Assembly (NCBI GenBank): GCA_032173965.1
Contig: CM063284.1
Location: forward strand, 64,850,863-64,914,862
DNA: 64,000 bases
Origin: Sitta carolinensis
Lineage: Eukaryota; Chordata; Aves; Passeriformes; Sittidae
Direction of reading: 5' to 3'
The translations under genes were made by a program, and so were the position numbers. Below, in pieces: positions 25,937 to 37,500 of the stretch. Each line of letters begins with the position of its first letter. Position 1 is the first letter of the stretch. Below the pieces are notes generated by a model. That model was not told where the DNA came from, made no database searches, and saw only the letters and a program-made list of their open reading frames with translations.

Positions 25937-26006
25937 GACACAGAAAAAGAAGGGACAATCTGTAGACACTTGCAAGCTTTGGGACCGGGAGACTGAAATG
26001 TAAGAG
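25934..26006 (+). other. Possible non-coding exon (73 bases)
   Basis: The acceptor is a long pyrimidine tract ending TTCTCTGTCTTTCTCAG and the donor is GAG|GTAAGA. Every frame contains a stop. It starts inside the right arm of the inverted repeat at 25899-25936, so the transcript could hide its own splice site in a hairpin. Motif evidence only. Confidence 0.2.
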
Positions 26007-27056
26007 GTAAGAGAGTGCACATTCTTTGATAGGAAACTGGTCCATACACAGATGCATTCTTCTTATGGTAAAGGGTATGCAACAAAACAAATTACTATCT
26101 GTAGGTCTTTCATCTGAAACATAGCAATGAAAACTCAGCTGGTGTTATAGTCTCAAAGCCACCACTACTGGGAGCATAACATAATACAGGTCTCATTCCC
26201 ACCTGGAATTCTTTTAAGCTATATTGTATTTACCTGACGTTATTTAAAGGGGGAGAATGATGAATGCTCAATTAATTGTAAAATCAAAACCACACAGAGG
26301 AAACATATGACTATTTTAGTATGCATATATGAATGATCTTCATGGCTGCATAATTCATTTTAACATGAAATAGCCAGTCTTGCAATAAACTGGTTCTCCA
26401 GGATGGGCCAACTCTATTAGGACTTCAGTAAAAAATTCATTCTGAGCCAGGTGGGAAGACTGAGGCCAGTCAAATCCATTGAAAGCTGTGGAATGTGATC
26501 ACGGTGTTTGAATTTTAAAGCAATTCAAAGTAGAAGTGACTGTGAATAAACACTGGGATATTGGGGTAACTGGTGAGGGTTTCATATACTGGAATGAATT
26601 CTGCAGCACCTAGCTACAGAAACCTTGATCTCAGTGAATCCTGATGGGCTGCTGGCTAGCCAGGTTTGACAGCCTGGGATGTGTGTGCTTTCTCAGGTCA
26701 GGGCTCCCTATCCTCTTTTCTGTTGAATTTGGCTTCCATCACAGAGTAAGGCAATTTCTAGGGTAGCTGAAGTGTGCAGCCCACCTCTGGTCCTCCATGC
26801 ACCGCTGGAAAAGTGCAAAAACTCTGCAGGGTCACAGTTGACCCCCAACTCCCAGCCATGCTCTGGCCAGATCTCTGCTTGTAGCCTGCAGGCAGAATGT
26901 GATGGAAAAGAAAGCATGCAGAGGAGTTTTATCAGGAGGTCTTCAACTCTCCTTGTACCTTTGTTTCAGGCAGTTACAGTGAGTTGTTTTAGAATATAGT
27001 AATAAGTCTATGGAAGCCAAAACTCAAAACTGGCCCATTTTATCCAAAGAACTTTG

Positions 27057-27094
27057 TTCTTTCTCTTTTTTCTTTTTCTTTTTTTTTTTTTTTT
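27057..27094. repeat. Polypyrimidine / poly-T tract
   Basis: Nearly pure T with scattered C, ending in an uninterrupted T run. Confidence 0.9.
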
Positions 27095-27821
27095 AATCAG
27101 TTGAGTCTCTACAAGAAAGCTTACCATGACTTAATAGAGCTTTCTTTTCAAGTAGTGAAAGTCAACACAGTGTTCTGAAATCACAGCGAATATCACATTC
27201 CTGACAGCTTGATGGCATCTCCAGATGCTGAGATGAAACGGTGCAGAGGAGCATAGATTATCTGATAAATATCTACACTGATCCCAAATGGTCCCAAAGG
27301 AGAAAGGTGTTCTGTCTTAAGAGGACTTTACTGTGTTGTTCTCTATTCCCTCAAGAGATGTGTCTGCCTATGATCCCTGTGCAAATAAAAAACACCATTT
27401 ACAGAAAGGATCCTTCTTTTAGCTCTGCAGCAGCTGCAAATCCTGATAGTGATCTTGTTCTTAGACACCAGTAAAACCTTTATGGCAGAACTATCATAAA
27501 GCTTTATGCATATATATTTTCCATATAGCACATCTAGAACAGCTTTTCAGGAGAGGCCTGTGTGTGGTTCCCTAAAATTAATGAGTGAATAATCATTGTC
27601 AGTATACATGCAAATTTGCTTTCCAAAGCATGGACCCACAAGGCAAAGTTTATCAATCAAGGTCACCAAAGCAATTGTGAGCAGTCCCCAGAGAATTAAT
27701 CCTTCAAGAGCACACAAAATCAGTCTGGCAGCCTCTGAAATACACAGTCCAGTTGGTTTTGTCCATACAAATAAATATTCACCCTCTCACCATGGATACA
27801 CTAAGGAGTACAGATTAAAAG

Positions 27822-27845
27822 GACTGTTTCAGGACTGAAACAGTC
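27822..27845. repeat. Perfect inverted repeat, 11-base arms, 2-base centre
   Basis: GACTGTTTCAG and CTGAAACAGTC flank a central GA. No repeat family is recognised around it. Confidence 0.9.
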
Positions 27846-28675
27846 TGCAGCAAGAAGCCAAGTAAAGACTGATAATTATTTTATCTGTGCTGAACAACAT
27901 TGTAAACAAATTGCACATAATTAAGACAAAATACCATCAACAACATGACAGTCTCCTGTTGTATGCTGGGGCATTTGGCACACAACGCTGCTGAGTCAAA
28001 TGCTTATTCTCTTTCTGATGATTGGTGTTTGGTTTTTTTGTCTGTTGCTTCGAATCACACTCTTGTTTCAATAAAGACTTTTTATGCTGTCATTGTGTAC
28101 AGTATTCACTGATTTATGCCAGAGGATTGAACTTCAGTAGCCAGAGTCTCATCTTCATTCCTCACTGCAGGGACTGTTCCCTGTCAGAAGCTGTTCCCAT
28201 TCCTTGGAAAGAGGAGATAAACGAGCCCAACCAGTGATATTCCTGAGGGAATGGGGCATACACTCTGGGATGAAGGACAGGTGGAGACCCCTCCTCACAG
28301 GAGCAGAAGATTAGCTTGCTGTAAGGACATGCTGGCCAACTTGTGATATCAGTCTTAGCTTTTGACACTCATGGCCCAGACTTGTTGGGGTTTTTTGCAC
28401 CACTGCTAAACCATGTGGCCTTTTGGGGGTCTGATGGCCTGTCCCTGTTTCAACCTCGCCAACAAGACCCCTTCTGTTCCCTTTGGTGGCAGATAGCAAA
28501 AGTCCTTGTAATGAGGTGCTGGACAGTGAGATGATCTCATCTCGTTTGGCTAGTCTGAACCAAATGCAGATGAACTCCAGAGGCTTTTGAAGCTTATAAA
28601 ATTTAGGCAAAATAAAGGGCTTCAGATTTTAAATTGCTTGCTTTGCAAAGTTATCCCACAGTAAGATAAAGCTAA

Positions 28676-28790
28676 AAAAATGGGCAACACAATTGCAGAT
28701 TAAATCTAAACCTGACAAATGCAGTGTAGTTCACAAAGAAAGTCACAAGAATGACTAAATGGTGCTAACAGTGTTAAAGCAGTATATTCA
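28676..28790 (+). mobile_element. Ancient CR1/L3-like LINE scrap (ORF2)
   Basis: In sense orientation, ATGGGCAACACAATTGCAGA, a TCTAAACCTGACAAATGCAG block and GAATGACTAAATGGTGCTAA follow the order of the old CR1/L3 polymerase segment just after the catalytic FxDD region (the W-x-MKFNxxKCKVM-type stretch). Divergence is high. It lies upstream of a 34-base A run that need not be related. The match was made by eye. Confidence 0.5.
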
Positions 28791-28826
28791 CAATTTTCCT
28801 TGCAGGTGTAGCTTCTGCCCACAGGA

Positions 28827-28828
<2 letters not shown>

Positions 28829-28862
<34 letters not shown>
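28829..28862. repeat. Poly-A run (34 bases)
   Basis: An uninterrupted 34-base A run, preceded by GGAAT and followed by GCTTC. This is the longest homopolymer in the window. CR1 does not leave poly-A tails, so it is more likely replication slippage than a retrotransposition scar. Confidence 0.95.
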
Positions 28863-28865
<3 letters not shown>

Positions 28866-29255
28866 TCAAAAGTATGTAAAGTATGTAGTATATACTTAGC
28901 AACTGATCCTTGAGAAGCAAGCCAGTCCTTAATATCTTCCACATATTTGGATATAGAAGTCCTTCAAGTGAGGAAGTCATCAGAAATCAGGGTGTTAGTT
29001 AAGCACAAATTCTGTCTGGGCTTCTCCTTTTTCTGACCAGAAATGTTCAGAGTTCAGATGTGAGACCTGATTGTGGCATTAGTCTTGGAACCCTACATAC
29101 ACTTTGTGTCAGCCAATCTTGAGGAGCAGAACAAAGAATCACAGGACGCATGTGCCTTAGCTCTGCAGAAGCATTGGTATGAGCAGATGTTCGGCAGGCT
29201 TCAAGCACAGTGGAGTGCAGCATTTAAGGCCTTAAACTTTGGGAGAGCTGAAGGA
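28863..29255. other. Unique non-coding DNA
   Basis: Nothing supportable is seen. The sequence leads into the CpG-richer patch downstream. Confidence 0.5.
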
Positions 29256-29740
29256 TGACAAGAGGCGGCAGGAGGTGGACAGAGAGCACTTCCCTATTGC
29301 CTGCCCGATGGGGAGTGCATGCTGTACGCCGGTGACGGCAGTGCGGGCATACAGACCCCTCACACACCACTCCTCTGCTTTTGAGGTCAAGCCGCTGGAG
29401 ATCTGAGTGGAAATAAAGGGGAGACTGAAAAACAGTGCGATACATGGAGTATTTTTCAGAGGCGAGAACAAAGGCTGCTGTTTCTCCGACAAAGCAATGA
29501 GCCCTCTAGAGGCAACTGCAACCAGAGCAACGCCTACCATGATGGTGCGCCGTGCAGGAAGAGCCCGCAAGCCCCGCTCTCTCTCCACAGCCCTTTTCCC
29601 TACCCCAGCCCCCCGGCATCCACCCTGTCCGCTGGCTGTTACTCCCACTTTAGCCGTAGGCTGGGGAAGTCCTGGGGAAAGGAGCTGCGGCTGGGCACAG
29701 ACACAAGCGGCATTGAAGCCACTTCTAAAAAGTTAGCAAA
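29256..29740. promoter_or_regulatory. CpG-rich patch, possible orphan CpG island
   Basis: I count about 20 CpG dinucleotides between 29264 and 29712 in a window that is otherwise very CpG-poor, and the patch is clearly GC-enriched. Stops are sparse, giving a 138-codon minus frame (29232-29648) and a 109-codon plus frame (29407-29736). Neither looks like a protein, and stop depletion follows from the base composition. CpG retention implies low germline methylation, as at promoters or some enhancers. No TATA box or clear first-exon donor is evident. Confidence 0.35.
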
Positions 29741-31349
29741 AAGGTTTGTCTGCTAGTAGGTCTGTATAGACCATTGACCAGTCCATATCCTACATGGCAT
29801 TTCTTTAAAGATATGACAGGAATTGAGGAAAACAGCTTCTCAGCCACCGGGAATCCTTTCAGAGTCAAACTGTGTTCAGGATGAATCTAATCACAGTCCA
29901 GTCAGTCTCTGGTAAGAGTAGTCGAGTGTAGCAGGCATAACCATCCCTCCATGCCTACAGGAATGGTCAGGGCATTGTCTCTCCCTTAGTGCTTCCCCCT
30001 GAAGAGTGAGAAGGGAGTGAAGATCAGCAGAAAACTGCTGCGGAACAGAAGTTTTCAGAAGAGGGTACAGGGTGTCAAGCAGGCTACAGGGTAGCTTCAA
30101 AAATAAAAAGAGATTAATTAGTTACTGTCAACGGTTTAATTAAATCACAGACTCCTGCATTTTCTATTCTGGAAAAAAAAAAAAAAAGTGGGTACTGTGG
30201 GAATTTGCTGCAGTGATTTTAACCAGGATGGTTTTCCAAGGGCTTCTGAAGCTGTGAAGCTGACTCATCTCTGGCTCCTCTGTGCTGTGGGTGAAGCAGA
30301 AGGCGGGGAGGCTCGATGTGCAGCCTCCCTGGAGCAGGGGCTGTGACTGGAGTCGTGACCGTATGCTCGTTGTATTTTATCACTCTGGCTTCGTTTTCAA
30401 GGATTTGGAACTTGTAAAAAGCAGCAGTTTAGTATATAAGAGAAGTTGTCCAGGCACTTCTGTACACCTGTCTTTACAAGACAGCATAAAACCTTTCTGC
30501 AATCCCCCTGAGGAATGTCTTACGTACCAGTTGTGGGCATTCGGCTTGGTCCGGAGAAGTGCCCCGCGTCTTTTCTCTGCTTTTGCTTCAAAACTCAGAG
30601 TGATGCCTATCTATCCAGCTATCAAACCACAATTTCTCCAATAGGAGAACCTTTCTTTTTTTATCCCTGTTTCCTCAAAAACTTACGCTGTAAGATCAGC
30701 ATTAAAGGGCTTAACACCTTAAGCCTCTCATGACAATGCCTGTGGTATTAATTGCTGGATTATTTTGCTCCAGTGGTCTGCAAGACACAACAGCAAAATG
30801 GTTCTGGTGATTTCTTTTCTGAAATATCTAAGTCTAGTATTAGCATTTCCTATGTCCTTACTATTCTTGATTAGATCTTAATTAAAAACCTAATAAAATG
30901 CCATAATTTGATTAAGAGACAGTGATAATTTAAAACATGCAGTTAATTTCTTTGCACCACTCTTAGGTTCATCCATCCCTCTCAGGCAGAGCAAAAAAAG
31001 CAAAAAAGAAGCCCCAATGTTATATAGAATTAGCCCATATTATATAAGCCACTCACAAGATATTTGTGGGCTAATATGAAGAATATGATTTGTAAATCTC
31101 TTATTTACAGTTTAATTTATTGTGCAAATTATTTTAAAGATGTGACAGCTGGTTTAATTCAACTAAGAATATATGTTAGCTAGCCCTTACCTGGCTGCTT
31201 TTGGAGGGAAATCAAGGGGGGTGTTCTTGATTTTTTTTTTCTCTTTCCAATTGGACTCAAGAATTAGATGCATATGTTCTCAAAAATAATGCAAACATAT
31301 AGTTTAATTTAATCTCTTTGTTAAGTTTTTGTTTTGTTTTTTGTTGTTG

Positions 31350-31383
<34 letters not shown>

Positions 31384-31880
31384 ATGGTAAACTAATAAAA
31401 CTTATGGAATCAGCATTCTAAGTGACTTAAGTCTACAGATTGATGCTTGGGCTGACATGTTAGCAAGGCAGGGGAGGGATGATTTATTCTTGGAAGTCTG
31501 TGACAGAATGGATGTAAAGCCTAAAAAAGATGTTTCTTTTATAAAGATGTTGGTGCTGTACAGGCAACAGTCCACACATTTCATCTGCTTGTTATGTTGT
31601 TGGTCTCTCGCAAGCTACAAACCCCCACTGCTATAAGCAATAGTAACAGCAAACCCTAGCCCACTTAGCATCAGTTGCCTAAACACTTGTAATGCAGCCT
31701 AGTCCTAGACTGGAAAACAAATAACTGGCTGGTTTTTTTTCCTTTGATTTTGAGCTTTTGGCCAACAAAACCCTTGGTTTTCTGCATGTGTTTTTTAGTG
31801 GGAGGGAGAAAGTTGCACTTTACCCGATGCCATCTTGAAGGAACAAAAAATTTACTTTTTACTCTGACTTTGTCTTTCAG
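29741..31880. other. Unique non-coding DNA with T/G-rich tract
   Basis: No transposon is recognised. It holds a 15-base A run at 30173-30187, a T/G-rich tract at 31324-31383 and a 9-base inverted repeat (ATTAGCCCA at 31029-31037 with TGGGCTAAT at 31067-31075). The 120-codon frame at 30282-30644 carries no domain. Confidence 0.5.
31324..31383. repeat. T/G-rich simple repeat, TTTG and TTTTG units
   Basis: Roughly 60 bases of T with single G every three to six bases, including GTTTGTTTGTTTTGTTTTG. Confidence 0.9.
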
Positions 31881-32291
31881 GCTATGGAACTCTGAAGATC
31901 AGGATGAAATTTTGTCTCAGCAAAGAGTAGAAAATAACTTGTGTCTTGTCAAGCCATTCTTCTGCCTCCTTTGACAGCTCAGCCTTTGGTGCCTGCAGTG
32001 GGTCAGACACGTGGCTGTGTCATCAGCATTTTGGAACACCCCATCAGGAGGAAAGGAACACAGACTTGGAAAGGTCCCCTGTCTTCCTCTGAAAGCATCT
32101 GGGCATTTTAACCTGTCTTTGGGTACCATTTTTCAGTCAGATAAAGTGCTCTTGCCTTTCTTTGTAATTAGAGAGAGATTAGGTCTGTTTTCTGGTGGTT
32201 GTTTGGGATTCAGGGAAGGAATTTTGCCCTTGTCATGGCTGTCTGGTCAGTGCTGAAGTTTCATTGTTTTTTTCCTGAATGCATATATCAG
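31881..32291 (+). other. Possible non-coding exon ending at a perfect donor
   Basis: A perfect CAG|GTAAGT donor is cut after 32291. Several acceptors lie upstream; the best is TTTACTCTGACTTTGTCTTTCAG, split here as TTTACTCTGAC then TTTGTCTTTCAG, with AG at 31879-31880. Others end near 31998 and 32136, so the 5' boundary is uncertain. The first acceptor gives 411 bases with early stops (the first frame stops at the fifth codon). It lies just upstream of the CR1 copy at 32405. Confidence 0.2.
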
Positions 32292-32404
32292 GTAAGTAAA
32301 TTTATAATTCATATTATTACAGCTAGCTGGTGCCTAGGAGAAAGGACCGTTTTCCCAGAAGGCTGGCTGAGGAAAGAGGAAGAGTTGTACAGCCACAAAT
32401 TTTT

Positions 32405-33240
32405 TTCCTTAATAAGTTAAAATTTCCTATGTTTCAGTTTGTGTCTGTCGCCTCCTATCCTTACAGCACACAGTTCCAAGAAGAGCCTTGTTCTGTATTT
32501 GCAGACAGCAAGTCTCCCCTTTACCCTCTCCCCTTTGGGCTGAACGTGCCCAGCTCTCTCAGCTTCTCCTCCTACACCACATGCTCCAGCCTCATGGTGG
32601 CTCTCTGCTAGACTGGCTCCAGATTGTCAATTTTTTTTTTTTTGTACTGCAGAGGCCAAAAGTGGATATAGCACCTCAGCTTTGGTCTCACAGTTGCAGA
32701 AGACAGGGAAATAATCATGTCATCATTCTTGCTAATGCAGCCTGGCATGCAGCTGGCCTTCCTTGCTGCAAAGATGCATTGCTGGTTCATGTTCAACATG
32801 TTGTTCACCAGGATGTCCAGGTCTTACCTGCAAAACTGCTTTCCTGTCAGAGTTCAGCCTGTCCTGTGCATAGGGTTATTTCTCATCAGGGCAGGGCTTG
32901 GTGCTTCCCTTGGATGAAATTCATGAGGTTCACCTTGGCCCATTTCTCCAGCCTCACCTCCATCATATTGACTGCTCTCCTGTTTTGACATTGTCTGAAA
33001 ACCTGCAGAGAGAATACTCGTTCCCCCTCATTCAGTTCCTTATACAGACACTTCACAATCCTGGCACTGGTAGGGACCTCTGAGGTACTCTATAAGGAAG
33101 TGACTTCCATGTGCACTTCAGACCCATAATCACCACCCTTGGAGCCTGAGGGTTCAGAAGATTTTCCACCCAGCTTCTTGTCCCCTCATTCAGTCCACCT
33201 CTCACCAATTTCCTTATAAATTTCATTTCCAGAAGAAGGG
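32405..33240 (-). mobile_element. CR1 LINE fragment, ORF2 region, long and decayed
   Basis: The antisense of CR1 ORF2 can be followed in order: TTCCTATGTTTCAGTTTGTG, CTGAACGTGCCCAGCTCTCT, GCAGCTGGCCTTCCTTGCTG, TTCACCAGGATGTCCAGGTC, GGGTTATTTCTCATCAGGGC, AAATTCATGAGGTTCACCTT and CCCATTTCTCCAGCCTCACC. The final 250 bases match only patchily (GAGCCTGAGGGTTCAGAAGA, TTTTCCACCCAGCTTCTTG) and fade near 33240. A T run has expanded within it at about 32631-32643. The 3' UTR and tail are missing, so the copy is truncated at both ends. The plus-strand frame at 32488-32988 (166 codons) is antisense to this element and not a gene. Confidence 0.88.
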
Positions 33241-34435
33241 GTGGACTAAGTTAGGATTTAAAATAACCATTTGGGTTCATAATAAAACATTTCAATTGGC
33301 TTGAGCAATATGTAAATACAGAAATTGTGGTGGCAACTTATGCCAAAAACTTGTTTTGTGGATTGTAAAATTGTTGCCATTTCACCCAGAGATCTGCCAA
33401 ATAACCCATGGGAAAAAAATACAGGGAAATAGAAAGCACTTCATATAGGCTGGCTGTTGAAAGAAGACTTACATAACTCCTATGTCAGACTGAGGCTCAA
33501 CCTAGAAATTTAAAAAACATTAGACTAATTCAAAGGATAATGAATCCATGAGCTAATCTCTGGATGTTGAGCTATCACTATTATTTGAGATACACCTGCC
33601 AAGTGTGTATAAACAGAGTTGTTGTTTTCTTTAGTTACTGTTTGTGGATAATTCCCTGCAGTATATGTGCATTACTTAATTTTTGGAAATATGACATCTT
33701 GTTCTTTCAATGTGATTTGTAATAATTAGTTTCATTGTTCCTTTTCTAAGAATACCTGCTGTAATTATATCTCCATGGTAAGGTGGCGGAAAAGGATGAC
33801 CACAGAAATCAAGTGATATTAAGGAAAGATAAAAAAATTTAAAAGTACAAAACCATAAAGAACAATTCCTCATAATTAATTTCTTCCAGAATATTTCAGA
33901 ATTATTTTTAGCTCCCTAGGGTGTTATTCTTTTTGATGCCTCTGCGTTATGTATAAAATCAACACTCAGAAATGGGACCTGTGATTTTAGATGGCATTAT
34001 TTCAGGTGCTGAAACTGAATCATTTTGCTGGAAGATGAATATGAAAGGGTGATCCTTATCACTCTCTAGCGACTATTTGCATTCCCAGATTCCATTGGCA
34101 TTTTGAAAAGAGTGGTTACAGATCCCTGGTGGTTCATGGACTCCAAGTTACCAAGATCATAAATGGAGCTGTTACCCTTTCTCCATACATTAAGCCCCTA
34201 CAGTGGTGCTGGGCATGTTCTGTAAACACACATCTTACTTTCACTCTTTGGCTGAAGTGTTTCCAGACACTGAAGAACCCAGGCTCTGAAATTCAGAGGT
34301 CATTGAATAGGAATCAGGAGCTGCCCTTTGCATGCTTGGGCTCATGTGCTATGAACAGAATAAGCAGTTTCAGGTCCTCTAAGGCTTTTTGTGCCCTGCC
34401 AGGGCCACATGGTGGGACTCTCCAAACTGCTCAGA
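33241..34435. other. Unique non-coding DNA
   Basis: No feature is recognised. The plus-strand open frame starting at 34129 runs on into the next CR1 tail and is not a gene. Confidence 0.5.
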
Positions 34436-34592
34436 TTGCGAAGACCAATGTGGCACACTGCATCTTCAAAGCCAGGCTGGACGAGGCTCTGAGCAACCTG
34501 ATCTGGTGGAAAGTGATCCTGCTCATGGCAGGCAGGTGAAACAAGATGATCTTTAAGGTTCCTTCCAAACCAAACTGTTCTGATTTCTTCTT
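34436..34592 (+). mobile_element. CR1 LINE 3' tail, sense orientation
   Basis: Sense CR1 3' end: ATCTTCAAAGCCAGGCTGGA, GGCTCTGAGCAACCTGATCT, TGCTCATGGCAGGCAGG, then ATGATCTTTAAGGTTCCTTC and a decayed CTGTTCTGATTTC tail. It is the same 3'-UTR type as the copies at 3184 and 8557 but on the opposite strand. Only the last 150 or so bases of the element are present. Confidence 0.92.
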
Positions 34593-37500
34593 GCCCACCT
34601 GCATCTTCAGGCAGAGGGCATCTGTTGCTCAGTGAAGACGCAACTGAAAAAGAAATTAAATTGTTAAGTCTGGAGCAGGCTAAGAACATATGAAGAACTG
34701 GAAATGCACTAAAGCCCAAACATAAAAAGGGAAGGAAAATTAGTTTAGTTAGGCAGTTTCACATTTTAAAGCCATCATCTCTACCCTGCTGGCAGTGGAT
34801 GGGTGAATTCCCCCCAAACTAGATGCAGAGATATGCGTTAATTTTCTACAGCAAAAAAGATAGGTCAATAGCAGACCCAGAACCTAAATATAGATGCCTC
34901 TACACTTAGTTACTATGTAATACAGCTTGTGATGGTTGCCAGAGAAACCCATTTATGCTCTGAATAAGGTTGTGCTCTCCCTGCTTTATCCTCTCCCACA
35001 TAATGAACATTTTAAAGTGGTTTAGTACAGAATTGAACTATGGTGAATGCACTGCATACAGAGGCAATAAGTGTTTAGATGTCAGCTGTGTATGTGTATT
35101 TTTCTATTTTGGGACACAGTGAAACAGCTCAAGGTATCTTTCTATAGTGCTGGAGAACAGCAGGGTTCCTAGCTCAGTCTGAGTTCTTCCGTCTCAGATC
35201 TGGGGGTGGGTGAGGAGAGGCACTATCACAAGACACTCAGCAAAACTTTTGCCAGTCTCTTAGTTTCAGCAAGGACTGAACTTTTTAACAGCTATGAGGT
35301 GTTGGATTCCTTCATGACTGCAAATCTTTTCATAGTTGTGGGTTCTTCCCTGTCAAGGACTAAAAGCAGACAAGCCAGTGAACCACATGAACTGAGAGCA
35401 CCACCTATGGCCTTGGACTGTCCCTCCTTCCAGGAGCTCAACCTACACTGGCCAGGTTGAAAGCCAGACAGCAAAGTCTGTATTAAACAGTGGCACTTAT
35501 GTATTATGATACAGTAAGACTGCCAGGAGCATGAGGGAAATGGGCTAGTACTAGCCTATGGATGGGCAGGGCCTCTGCAGCCTGGGAGGCATGTTACTTT
35601 GGTAGATATAATTCTAGGGCTAAAAAATCATGAGCCTTGGAGAGTAGTCATACAGGGATTGAGTAACTTTCGAATCGCCTCTTGTATGAGAAGTAACAAC
35701 CATGAATAATTCTGTTTTCCTGGTCTCAGCTAGGTCTCCTCCTCAGTACCGTATCTTGTCCAAAGGAACGCAACATCAATCAACTGAATCTTCTTAATCT
35801 TTTTCTGATCACTGATTTTCTTGATTTCTGCCAAGGTTGTGCTTTACCTGTGCAGTTATTTGGCCACAGGACCCAACCTCCTCTACCTCATAGCCTTGTC
35901 TGCAAGGCATGGATTTTCATGCCAGGTCGAGAACAGAGTAACGTCTGTTACTCACGACCAATATGAAGAGCAAAAATGCATTCTTCTGACACTTGCTCTT
36001 TGGAAAATCCTTTAATTAGCCCTGTGCACTTTCATGAGGCTGGGAGTCTTAGAGACTTTTAAAAAGAAGCATGCAGAATATTTCCCTTGGGATTCCCCCC
36101 TTATCCCTGGAATCAGCTCAGTCTTATTACTTATTGATTAATTGGGGCAAAATGTCACTAGTTTTGTGACAAAGGTTTAAGTAAAGCACTGAGCAGGGAA
36201 GGAACTACACTGAAGAGCAACAAGACTGAAAATATGACCACAGAAAATAAAAATTATTGATCTTCAGAAATATTTGCCCTAGATAGGGAACAGCAGAACC
36301 GCGGCTTCAGCTCAGCACAGAAGTTTCTCTTTAATAAGATGGGAAAAATAAGTCAGAGGGATAGTGATGGTGAACCACTGAGAGCACTGGAATGAAAAAA
36401 GAAATTTAGGAAATATCCTGAAGCCAAACTACTAAACAGACATTGCAAGTCCCCTAGATGAATTGTATGCTGTGATTAGAAACCACTCATAGCTGTGCAG
36501 GAGATCAATTAAACAGTGACAATTAGATATTAAGTAGAAGGAAGATAGCATGGATACACCATGTCCAGATTGCTAAAAATATATGAACATGAGGAATGGA
36601 GGTGAAAATAATATTTTCAGTGCTTGATACTAGGATTTTTCTCCCCCCAGTAAAATTTGCCTTATTTCTTCTGAGAGGTGTCTTCAAGGATTTTCAAAAT
36701 AGCCTCTGACATTTCCCTTGCCGCTGGTCTAATGTTTCCTCATTTCTTTTTCCTTGCTAAGGACCTCCTTATTACTCCTAATATTAGTTAAATATATGAA
36801 AGGCAATCTTTGGTTTTCACATATTTTGATTTCTCACAGAACCCATATTTTAAAACTTGCTGACACACTGCCGATCTGGGTGCTCATTTCATACTCTTTC
36901 CTGCCAGAAATGCCTAAGACAGTCACTTCCATTTTTTAAAAATTTTTTATTCTCCCTTTACACAGTGACTTCTACCCTGATAAGACCCTCATGCTTTGTT
37001 AGAGTTGCTAGGCACTGCTGTAGCACCAGTAATATAATAAAGAACAAAGCATAATCCCAGAACATGTTTCAAAGTCCTCACTTCAGCAAACACATGCAGA
37101 CATGCAGAAATACATGGAGAGCTTTATCCTTGCCCAGTGCAGTTCCCTTGCTTAGGAAAATCATGCCTTCAGCCTCCTTGATTACCATGGCTTTTATTGT
37201 CCAATTTCTTTCTTCAGGGTTTCAGAAGTCAGAGGTTAATAGTACTTTTCTCATAACTTTATGAGTCTCATCTTTCTGGGTTGTTTTCTTTCAATATACA
37301 AAAGATTTCCACATGCTTGCTGCTCTACCTACACACTTGGGAAACATAGCAGGGAGAGAGATGCTGCTGAAGCACAAGATCCATTAGCAATTGTTTCCAT
37401 GCAAGGACATGAGAAAATGTGATTCTCTACATGATGTTGATCACAAACTCCCAGGTCTGCCTTCGGCAAAGAGAAGAGAAATTGTATGACTCTCAGCTTT

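Larger units (their letters stand above)
26007..28675. other. Unique non-coding DNA
   Basis: No transposon or exon is recognised. There is a pyrimidine/T tract at 27057-27094 and an inverted repeat at 27822-27845. Open frames stay below 100 codons. Confidence 0.5.

Noticed and set aside
29232..29648. 138-codon minus frame in the CpG-rich patch
   Set aside because: Stop depletion follows from GC content, and a 109-codon frame overlaps it on the opposite strand.
32488..32988. Longest open frame in the window (166 codons, plus strand)
   Set aside because: It is antisense to the CR1 reverse-transcriptase fragment at 32405-33240; the openness comes from the repeat, not from a gene.
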